Below, in pieces: positions 1-8,424 of a DNA stretch of 64,000 nt. Under the pieces are notes generated by a model. It was not told the DNA's origin. It did not search any database and worked only from the letters and a program-made list of their open reading frames with translations. Source of the stretch: Flagellimonas meridianipacifica. Lineage in GTDB: Bacteria > Bacteroidota > Bacteroidia > Flavobacteriales > Flavobacteriaceae. The translations under genes were made by a program, and so were the position numbers. The stretch's first letter is position 1. The number at the start of each line of letters is the position of its first letter. The stretch spans positions 310,001 through 374,000 of the forward strand of contig NZ_PVYX01000002.1 of assembly GCF_003001695.1 (NCBI RefSeq), given 5' to 3'.

Positions 1-197
1 CTAGAGAAGAAACCCTTAAAGGGATGACCATTTGGGCCGCACATTCCAATTTTGAGGAAGATGAAAAGGGAAGTATTGAGGTTGGTAAAATGGCAGACTT
101 CGTTATCCTGAGTGAAGATATTATGACTGTACCCGAACAAGACATTCCAGACCTAAAAGCAGAGCAGGTTTTTGTTGGGGGAAAACAGGTAAAGTAA
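1..197 (+). CDS. Amidohydrolase, C-terminal fragment (cut by window start)
   Basis: The frame is open from base 3 to the TAA at 195-197 and gives the last 64 residues of a protein whose start lies outside the window. The segment GKMADFVILSEDIM followed by a short tail with VFVGGK is the usual end of the composite beta-sandwich domain in metal-dependent amidohydrolases, most like the amidohydrolase-3 (YtcJ-like) group. Metal ligands and substrate pocket are not visible, so the substrate cannot be named. An intrinsic terminator follows directly. Family assignment rests on a short stretch and is only moderately sure. Confidence 0.6.
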   Translation, partial: REETLKGMTIWAAHSNFEEDEKGSIEVGKMADFVILSEDIMTVPEQDIPDLKAEQVFVGGKQVK

Positions 198-200
198 AAA

Positions 201-229
201 AAAGCGAGCCTAAGGCTCGCTTTTTAATT
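201..229 (+). terminator. Rho-independent terminator
   Basis: AAAGCGAGCC, loop TAA and GGCTCGCTTT form a ten-pair stem followed by a T run. It lies 3 bases after the amidohydrolase stop and between convergent genes, so it may also serve the minus-strand DUF2911 gene. Confidence 0.85.
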
Positions 230-246
230 TTTTCAAAATTCTCTTT

Positions 247-786
247 TTAGAAAGAAACAGGCACGGCCACACGAGTAGTTCCCCACCCCATAACCATATG
301 GGCTCCACCGTCAACGTCCTTGTAAGCAATAGAGAAAGCTTCCAAAGACTCAGAATCTGTAGAAACTGCTCCTGTTACACGCGTAACATCGGCTGCACTA
401 TCATAGGAATAGGCTCCCCACTGATTCAAGTTGCTGTTCAAAATAACGGTCCACTCACCTTCACCAGGTATGGTGAACAAGGCATAGGTTCCAGCTTTCA
501 CGGACTTGCCTCCAAAAGTAGCGTCCTTGTAAAAAGTGATTTCGGGAGCTTCATTCGCTCCTGTTCTCCATACTTTTCCGGCAGGAGCAAGGTCAGAAAG
601 ATTTCTTCCCTTAAGTTGAGGTCTGCTATAAACCACGCGTACGGATTTATCTGCTTCCCTATAACTTGTAGGGTAAGAGGCAATATCAGCCGGACTTTTG
701 TCAAGACCACTGAATTTTTGTGCCGTAGCTTCAGTAGTAAAAACTAAACCAAGGGTTAAAAAAGAAAATAGAATTAGTTTTTTCAT
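247..786 (-). CDS. DUF2911 family exported protein
   Basis: 179 residues. Residues 1-22 are a signal peptide ending in ATA-Q, so the protein is exported. The rest matches the DUF2911 family, known mainly from Bacteroidota: a SRPQLKGR segment, LAPAGKVWRTGANE, then an ITFYKD strand and AGTYALFTIPGEGEWTVIL. The family is thought to fold as a beta-sandwich in the periplasm or outer membrane; its function is not known. The gene stands alone, convergent with the amidohydrolase, and has its own possible promoter (-7 element at 807-814). Family call is firm, function unknown. Confidence 0.85.
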   Translation of the reverse strand: MKKLILFSFLTLGLVFTTEATAQKFSGLDKSPADIASYPTSYREADKSVRVVYSRPQLKGRNLSDLAPAGKVWRTGANEAPEITFYKDATFGGKSVKAGTYALFTIPGEGEWTVILNSNLNQWGAYSYDSAADVTRVTGAVSTDSESLEAFSIAYKDVDGGAHMVMGWGTTRVAVPVSF

Positions 787-806
787 GTTTATAAAATTTA
801 TGCGTT

Positions 807-814
807 CAAAACTA
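807..814 (-). promoter_or_regulatory. Possible -7 element for the DUF2911 gene
   Basis: On the minus strand this reads TAGTTTTG, a perfect match to the Bacteroidota -7 consensus TANNTTTG, about 20 bases before the ATG. No clean TTG -33 element is seen at the expected distance, so this is tentative. Confidence 0.35.
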
Positions 815-1026
815 GGAGGTATATCTCCGGGATACTTATAAAGAGACGTTAAATTTTAACAACCTTTCAAAATGTTCAAAAAAAATGAATTCTGTTACAT
901 AATGCTTTCGAATATCAACAAATAACCACTTTAAGGTTTCATTTTGTATTTAAATAATTCTTTTGAGTTTCATTTTTAATATTAAGGGTTCATTTTTGTT
1001 TCACCATAGAATAAAAGAAAAGGATT

Positions 1027-2697
1027 ATGTGTGGAATTGTATGTGCCTTTGATATAAAGGAAAGTGTAGATAAACTAAGACCCCAGTTGTTGGAAATGTC
1101 CAAAAAAGTGAGGCATCGTGGACCGGACTGGAGTGGAATATATGCAGATAATAAGGCCATTTTGGCTCACGAAAGATTGGCCATTGTTGACCCAGCTTCG
1201 GGAAAGCAACCTCTGTTAAGTGAAGATGGTAAACTAATATTAGCAGCAAACGGTGAAATCTATAACCATAGGGAGTTAAGAAAGCAATTTGAAGGGCAGT
1301 ATGAATTCAAGACCCAATCTGACTGTGAGGTAATTTTGGCGCTCTATCAAGAAAAGGGAGTTGATTTTGTGGATGAAATGAACGGGATTTTTGGTTTTGC
1401 CATTTATGATAGCGAGAAGGACGAGTATTTCATTGCGCGGGACCATATGGGTATTATTCCCTTATATATTGGCTGGGACAGAAACGGCACCTTTTATGTA
1501 GCTTCGGAATTGAAAGCGTTGGAAGGTGTTTGTACCAAAATAGAATTGTTCCCTCCAGGGCATTACATGCATAGCTCGGATGGCGAATTCAAAAGATGGT
1601 ATCAACGCGATTGGATGGAGTACGAAGCGGTGAAAGAGAATGCTGCCAGCATTCAAGAATTGAAGGATGCCCTTGAAGCTGCAGTCCATCGCCAGTTAAT
1701 GTCCGATGTTCCTTACGGAGTATTGTTATCTGGTGGATTGGATTCCTCGGTTACTTCTGCCATTGCCAAAAAGTATTCTCAGATGCGAATAGAATCTGGT
1801 GACACCAAAGAAGCTTGGTGGCCTCAGCTGCATTCATTTTCGGTAGGTTTGGAAGGTTCTCCGGACTTGGCTGCCGCCCAAAAAGTAGCCGACCATATAG
1901 GAACCATTCACCATGAAATCAAGTTTACCATCCAGGAGGGATTGGATGCCATTAAGGATGTAATCTACAATCTGGAAACTTATGATATTACCACCATACG
2001 AGCATCCACGCCCATGTATTTGATGGCCCGGGTGATTAAATCCATGGGAATAAAGATGGTTTTATCCGGTGAAGGTGCAGATGAACTTTTTGGGGGGTAC
2101 CTGTATTTCCATAAGGCACCAAGTCCAAAGGACTTTCATGAAGAAACAGTAAGAAAACTGGATAAACTCCATATGTATGATTGCCTTCGTGCCAACAAGT
2201 CTCTGGCAGCCTGGGGAATCGAAGGTCGTGTTCCTTTCTTGGACAAAGAATTTATGGACGTGGCGATGCGTATCAACCCAAAGGATAAAATGATCAATGG
2301 AGAGCGCATGGAAAAATGGGTGGTTCGCAAGGCGTTTGAGTCGTATTTGCCAGAAAGTGTGGCTTGGCGTCAAAAAGAACAATTCTCAGATGGTGTTGGA
2401 TATAGCTGGATTGACACCTTAAAACAGTTGGTGGAAGAAGAGGTTTCGGATGAGCAATTGAAAAATGCCCATTTTAAGTTCCCAATACAAACCCCAACCA
2501 CTAAAGAGGAATATTATTATCGCTCCATTTTTGAAGGACACTTTCCTTCAGATGCAGCTGCATTAAGTGTTCCCCAAGAACCTTCTGTGGCATGTAGTAC
2601 GCAGATAGCGTTGGAGTGGGATGAAGCATTTAAAAATATGAATGACCCTTCAGGTAGGGCTGTGGCACATGTTCACGAAGATGCCTATGTGAAGTAA
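1027..2697 (+). CDS. asnB: Asparagine synthetase B (glutamine-hydrolysing)
   Basis: 556 residues, the usual length. It makes asparagine from aspartate, ATP and glutamine in the cytoplasm. The N-terminal glutaminase domain starts MCGIVCAF, so Cys2 becomes the N-terminal nucleophile after Met removal; RHRGPDWSG and NGEIYNH are its substrate-binding segments. The synthetase domain carries the PP-loop SGGLDSS at residues 235-241 and the GEGADELFGGY segment near 345. The start is fixed because the Met-Cys must be at the N terminus. It is monocistronic, followed by a strong terminator at 2758-2784. Nothing unusual. Confidence 0.97.
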   Translation: MCGIVCAFDIKESVDKLRPQLLEMSKKVRHRGPDWSGIYADNKAILAHERLAIVDPASGKQPLLSEDGKLILAANGEIYNHRELRKQFEGQYEFKTQSDCEVILALYQEKGVDFVDEMNGIFGFAIYDSEKDEYFIARDHMGIIPLYIGWDRNGTFYVASELKALEGVCTKIELFPPGHYMHSSDGEFKRWYQRDWMEYEAVKENAASIQELKDALEAAVHRQLMSDVPYGVLLSGGLDSSVTSAIAKKYSQMRIESGDTKEAWWPQLHSFSVGLEGSPDLAAAQKVADHIGTIHHEIKFTIQEGLDAIKDVIYNLETYDITTIRASTPMYLMARVIKSMGIKMVLSGEGADELFGGYLYFHKAPSPKDFHEETVRKLDKLHMYDCLRANKSLAAWGIEGRVPFLDKEFMDVAMRINPKDKMINGERMEKWVVRKAFESYLPESVAWRQKEQFSDGVGYSWIDTLKQLVEEEVSDEQLKNAHFKFPIQTPTTKEEYYYRSIFEGHFPSDAAALSVPQEPSVACSTQIALEWDEAFKNMNDPSGRAVAHVHEDAYVK

Positions 2698-2757
2698 GTT
2701 TTAAAGATAGTTTCGTGCGGTAGATGAATGAGGTTTTGTTCATTTTCAATTAGTCGG

Positions 2758-2784
2758 AAAAGCCCCTTTTTAAAGGGGCTTTTT
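2758..2784 (+). terminator. Rho-independent terminator after asnB
   Basis: AAAAGCCCC...GGGGCTTTT hairpin with a T-rich tail. It sits between convergent genes (asnB and the broken beta-barrel gene) and can act in both directions. Confidence 0.85.
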
Positions 2785-2791
2785 GTGTTCT

Positions 2792-3280
2792 TTAGAAAAA
2801 GAGTGCAAACCCTATTCTGAATTCAAAGATTCCCTCATCGGTAAAATCCTCGTTAAGACTAAAGTTATAGCGCAGGCCCGGCTCTACACTAATATGGTCC
2901 GAAAGAAAGATGGCATAACCTCCTTGTAAGCCCACCCAGAGTGGGTTCTCAGTGGCATCTTGAAAACTTGCACCTGTAATATCCAATTGAACAGGAATGG
3001 TGCTTATAACGTAGTATTTTGCCCCTAGCTTATAAGTAAAAATAGTAGTCCCGTCGAAATCAGAATAACCAAGTCCTGCCTTTATGGCTAAATCGTCGGC
3101 AAGAAAGTATCCTCCTTCGGCACCAATACTCCATATCGTAGCGTCTCCAGATGAAACAAGCCCAAACCCGGTATTGGCTTCAATTAACCAATTTCCTTAA
3201 CTGGTTTGACTTCCGTTTTGGGCCTGGACAGCAAACATAAACCCAATGATTGCTAAAAGTGAAAATTTGATTTTTTTCAT
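2792..3280 (-). pseudogene. Outer-membrane beta-barrel protein, interrupted by an in-frame TAA
   Basis: Reading the minus strand from the ATG at 3278-3280 gives a signal peptide (MKKIKFSLLAIIGFMFAVQA-Q) and then NGSQTS followed by a TAA stop at 3197-3199 (codon 28). The same frame then continues without interruption for 134 residues: GNWLIEANTGFGL, alternating amphipathic strands with GGYFLADDLAIKAGLGY and EPGLRYNF, and a terminal Phe (GFALFF), which is the hallmark of a small outer-membrane beta-barrel (porin/OmpW-like). One CAA-to-TAA change would explain it. Either this is a recent pseudogene or a base error; no alternative start codon lies just after the stop. The first possible restart is a TTG at 2984-2986, too late to make a barrel. 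Confidence 0.75.
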
Positions 3281-3475
3281 GGTATAGATTTTATTGTTTA
3301 CTCAAAAATAGGTCCGGAATCCATTTCTTACATTATTTTCTGTTTAAAAAATATGTAATTTCTCACATTTGACTTGGTCCTAAGTCCAAATATGCAGTAG
3401 AGTGATTTTAAGCGTTAAAAAACACGTTTTAAGACCATTTTTAGTGAATAATTACCATCCTTTTTGATATGCTAC

Positions 3476-3499
3476 TTTTCCACAGAAATCTGTTGATAA
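3476..3499. promoter_or_regulatory. Pair of inverted DnaA-box-like sequences upstream of gyrB
   Basis: TTTTCCACA (3476-3484) and TGTTGATAA (3491-3499) each differ by one base from the DnaA box TTATCCACA / TGTGGATAA and face each other across six bases, in an AT-rich stretch of 313 bases between the broken beta-barrel gene and gyrB. Could be DnaA-responsive control of gyrB or chance. Apart from this and the gyrB -7 element I see nothing else in that gap. Confidence 0.3.
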
Positions 3500-3530
3500 C
3501 TTCAATCTTAAAAGCAGTTCAATGCCCTAA

Positions 3531-5534
<2,004 letters not shown>

Positions 5535-5554
5535 ATAACGTTTGTTTCACAACA

Positions 5555-5584
5555 AAAACTCGCCCTTGCAAGGCGAGTTTTTTA
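5555..5584 (+). terminator. Rho-independent terminator after gyrB
   Basis: AAAACTCGCC and GGCGAGTTTT form a stem with a short loop, followed by T residues, 20 bases after the gyrB stop. Confidence 0.85.
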
Positions 5585-5606
5585 GTTTTAAGAAAAATTT
5601 TACAAG

Positions 5607-6614
5607 ATGAAAAGACTTTTAGTCGTAGTGGTCCTATTCATAAGTACTATGGGTACGGCTCAAGACCTCAATAATTTATTTGTTTCCGGTGTAAATGACG
5701 CAGAGCGTTTTGCCAATGCCTATTTGGGACCTGTTGCAGAAGCGGGTATTTTTAGTATTTCAAATGGATGGTATAATACTGCGGACGCAAAACCTCTTGG
5801 AGGTTTTGAAATTTCAATAATTGGTAATTTAACGGGATTTAGGAATAAGGATGATAAAAGGAGCTTCATTCTCAATCCAAGTGATTACGAAAACCTGGAT
5901 TTTGTTACCAACCCTGGCCAAGCAAGGCCGGTTTCAACAGCTTTAGGAGATATTGAAGGCGTTATTGTTGTTGTTGAAGATGAATCAGGTTTATTCAGGG
6001 AAGAATTTGAATTGCCAGCCGGACTTGCCGCGGAAGATTTTAATTTCATTCCTACACCATTTGTTCAAGCCAGTGTTGGACTCGTAAAAGGTTTGGAAGT
6101 TAAGGCAAGATTTTTACCTAAGATTGAGATAGATGAGGCCAACGTTGGCTTGTTTGGTGCAGGTATTCAATACGAGTTCACTAAACTACTTCCAGCGGAC
6201 AAGGTACTCCCTGTGGCCATTTCTGCAGTAATCGGATACACGAACCTTAATGGAGATTATGATTTTACGGATACTGGGGTAATTGACGGAAGTAATCAAC
6301 GTCTTGACGTTTCTTTTAGAACTTGGAATTTCAGTGCCGTGGTTTCCACAAGGAAGATTCCAGTGATTAATTTTTATGGTGGGATTGGATATATTACTGG
6401 TAGTTCCGATATTGATTTATTAGGAACTTATGAGGCCAATGGCCCATTCTTACCCGTTACCGTTATTGATCCTTTTACAGTTTCTCAAGATGCGAATGGT
6501 GTGTCTGCTAATTTGGGTACTAAAATAAAGTTGGGATTCTTTAGACTCAATGCCGAATATAACCTCTCAGAGTTCAGCACCTTTACTTTTGGACTTAACT
6601 TCGGTTTCAGATAA
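5607..6614 (+). CDS. Outer-membrane protein, DUF6588-like
   Basis: 335 residues with a signal peptide (MKRLLVVVVLFISTMGTAQ). The mature part is rich in alternating strands and glycine (GLFGAGIQYEF, ISAVIGYTNLNGDYDF, FYGGIGYITGSS) and ends FTFGLNFGFR, which fits an outer-membrane beta-barrel. The opening DLNNLFVSGVNDAERFANAYLGP and the FEISIIGNLT strand look like the DUF6588 group of Bacteroidota, but I cannot run an HMM to prove it. Transcribed alone after the gyrB terminator and closed by a strong GC-rich hairpin. Function unknown. Confidence 0.6.
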   Translation: MKRLLVVVVLFISTMGTAQDLNNLFVSGVNDAERFANAYLGPVAEAGIFSISNGWYNTADAKPLGGFEISIIGNLTGFRNKDDKRSFILNPSDYENLDFVTNPGQARPVSTALGDIEGVIVVVEDESGLFREEFELPAGLAAEDFNFIPTPFVQASVGLVKGLEVKARFLPKIEIDEANVGLFGAGIQYEFTKLLPADKVLPVAISAVIGYTNLNGDYDFTDTGVIDGSNQRLDVSFRTWNFSAVVSTRKIPVINFYGGIGYITGSSDIDLLGTYEANGPFLPVTVIDPFTVSQDANGVSANLGTKIKLGFFRLNAEYNLSEFSTFTFGLNFGFR

Positions 6615-6643
6615 TAACGAAAAAGAAAATTCTATAAACATGA

Positions 6644-6675
6644 ACGCCCCGGCATTTGCCGGGGCGTCCTGTTTT
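6644..6675 (+). terminator. Strong hairpin terminator between convergent genes
   Basis: Eleven-pair stem ACGCCCCGGCA / TGCCGGGGCGT with a two-base loop, followed by a short T-rich stretch. Placed between the convergent 5607-6614 and 6696-7067 genes, so likely used in both directions. Confidence 0.75.
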
Positions 6676-6695
6676 CATAGAGTGCAGGTCTCCGT

Positions 6696-7067
6696 CTACT
6701 CTCTAGTAGCGAAAACAGCTCCGTCTTCAAGCGCCAGTGTTTCGGGCTCATTGCCCACTTCCAAACTAACAGTTACTTCTTCAATATCGGTTCCCGAATA
6801 GGTAATCGTATAAATACCATCTTCATTGGACCATTTAAAGTCAGTATAGAAAGCGAGAGTATTATTGGAATATCTTTGGTATCTGCCTAAGTAGACATCA
6901 TTAAAAATCCATTCTTCTTTTATGGAGGATGTGGATTTAGAATCCTCGGATACGGTGGCTGTTCGTGCCCAGATGCCCAAAATTGGGTCATTGTTTTCTG
7001 GAATATCCGTACAATTGCTCACGGCAATTATTAGTACAATCAACAGCAAAGAAAAGAGCTTCTTCAT
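6696..7067 (-). CDS. Small hypothetical lipoprotein
   Basis: 123 residues. The N terminus is a lipoprotein signal peptide with the lipobox AVSNC (Cys19), so it is lipid-anchored after cleavage. The mature part, beginning TDIPENNDPILGIWART, has a G-x-W opening and alternating strands (SIKEEWIFND, FYTDFKWSNEDGIYTITYSG) like the small lipocalin-like lipoproteins common in flavobacteria. No catalytic residues can be named. Monocistronic; convergent with the upstream outer-membrane protein gene. Family membership is a guess from the fold pattern. Confidence 0.65.
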   Translation of the reverse strand: MKKLFSLLLIVLIIAVSNCTDIPENNDPILGIWARTATVSEDSKSTSSIKEEWIFNDVYLGRYQRYSNNTLAFYTDFKWSNEDGIYTITYSGTDIEEVTVSLEVGNEPETLALEDGAVFATRE

Positions 7068-7280
7068 AGGTCAATCACATTAGGTAAAATTTGGGACTAA
7101 GAGAACGTCAAAAAGAGATGATCTATTGTTGCAAAATCGATGTATGGTTCATCTGTTTTGTGTTTTCTCGTTGAATGACTCAGATTTTTAACATTGGGAA
7201 GAATTTACATACGGTTTTCATTCCCATATTGTGATATCGTAAAATGGGAAAAAGTCAGGTTTTTTCTCCTTCAAATGCCG

Positions 7281-7288
7281 TATTTTTG
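7281..7288 (+). promoter_or_regulatory. -7 element of the mdh promoter
   Basis: TATTTTTG matches TANNTTTG and lies 28 bases before the mdh ATG at 7316. It falls inside a longer reading frame that opens at 7244 and therefore argues for the later start. The -33 region has only a T run, no clear TTG. Confidence 0.45.
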
Positions 7289-7315
7289 GAGCTGTTAAAA
7301 TTTAAACCGAAAATC

Positions 7316-8242
7316 ATGAAAGTTACCGTTGTTGGGGCAGGAGCCGTTGGCGCAAGTTGCGCTGAATATATCGCGATGAAGGATTTCGCGTCAGAAGTTG
7401 TATTGTTGGACATCAAAGAAGGATACGCCGAAGGAAAGGCAATGGATTTGATGCAAACCGCATCATTGAATGGATTTGATACCAAAATTACCGGCAGCAC
7501 CAACGACTACTCCAAAACAGCTGGTAGCGACATAACAGTAATAACCTCCGGTATTCCAAGAAAACCAGGTATGACCCGTGAAGAATTGATAGGAATCAAT
7601 GCGGGCATTGTGAAAACCGTGGCCACAAGTTTATTGGAACATTCTCCTAATACCATAATTATTGTCGTAAGTAACCCAATGGATACCATGACATATTTGG
7701 TACATAAAACCACAGATATTCCAAAAAACCGAATCATTGGGATGGGTGGTGCTTTGGACAGTGCTCGTTTTAAGTATCGTTTGGCAGAAGCTTTGGAAGC
7801 ACCTATTTCCGATGTGGACGGGATGGTAATCGGTGGACATAGTGATAAAGGTATGGTGCCGTTAATCGGACATGCAACAAGGAATAGCGTGAAAGTTTCT
7901 GAATTCTTGAGCGATGATAAGCTGGATTATGTGGTTCAAGAAACGAAAGTAGGGGGAGCCACTTTGACCAAGCTATTGGGTACCAGTGCTTGGTATGCTC
8001 CTGGTGCGGCAGTTTCTGGTTTGGTGCAGGCCATTGCATGCGACCAAAAGAAAATGTTCCCTTGTTCCACATATCTGGAAGGCGAATACGGATTGAATGA
8101 TATTTGTATCGGTGTACCAGTTCTTTTAGGGAAGAACGGTATTGAAAAAGTGGTGGAAATTGAGTTAAGTGACGCCGAAAAGGCTAAAATGCAGGAAAGC
8201 GCTGAAGGTGTAAGCAAAACCAACGGATTGCTTCAACTGTAA
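7316..8242 (+). CDS. mdh: Malate dehydrogenase
   Basis: 308 residues from ATG 7316 (MKVTVVGAGAVGASCAEY). The upstream ATG at 7244 would add 24 non-conserved residues before the Rossmann fold. NAD-dependent oxidation of malate to oxaloacetate in the TCA cycle. Visible features: dinucleotide-binding GAGAVGAS, acidic LLDIKEG at the end of the second strand (NAD preference), substrate-loop arginines in GIPRKPGMTREEL, VSNPMDTMTY, and the catalytic His in IGGHSDKGMVPL. This is the lactate-dehydrogenase-like short form of MDH typical of Bacteroidota. Monocistronic with its own terminator. Confidence 0.95.
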   Translation: MKVTVVGAGAVGASCAEYIAMKDFASEVVLLDIKEGYAEGKAMDLMQTASLNGFDTKITGSTNDYSKTAGSDITVITSGIPRKPGMTREELIGINAGIVKTVATSLLEHSPNTIIIVVSNPMDTMTYLVHKTTDIPKNRIIGMGGALDSARFKYRLAEALEAPISDVDGMVIGGHSDKGMVPLIGHATRNSVKVSEFLSDDKLDYVVQETKVGGATLTKLLGTSAWYAPGAAVSGLVQAIACDQKKMFPCSTYLEGEYGLNDICIGVPVLLGKNGIEKVVEIELSDAEKAKMQESAEGVSKTNGLLQL

Positions 8243-8264
8243 AAGCCTGATAAAAGGACATAAG

Positions 8265-8306
8265 ATTGCCATTTCGAATCCAAAGGACGAGAAATGGCAA
8301 TTTTTA
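8265..8306 (+). terminator. Rho-independent terminator after mdh
   Basis: ATTGCCATTTC (8265-8275) pairs with GAAATGGCAAT (8291-8301), followed by a run of T. Confidence 0.8.
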
Positions 8307-8355
8307 TTTTAACACCTTCCTAGAGCAGGGGGCGTTGCAATTCCCATAATTTCTA

Positions 8356-8386
8356 TTGGCAAATCTTATTGGAAATGATATATTTG
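8356..8386 (+). promoter_or_regulatory. secDF promoter (TTG-N20-TATATTTG)
   Basis: TTG at 8356-8358, 20-base spacer, TATATTTG at 8379-8386: a full match to the Bacteroidota -33/-7 consensus, 39 bases before the secDF ATG. Confidence 0.6.
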
Positions 8387-8424
8387 CACGCTGTTTAAGA
8401 AAACTTCTAAAATTTTAGTAATCA

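Noticed and set aside
298-747. Long open frame on the plus strand opposite the DUF2911 gene
   Set aside because: It is the antisense shadow of a clear DUF2911 gene; no start context, family motif or composition of its own.
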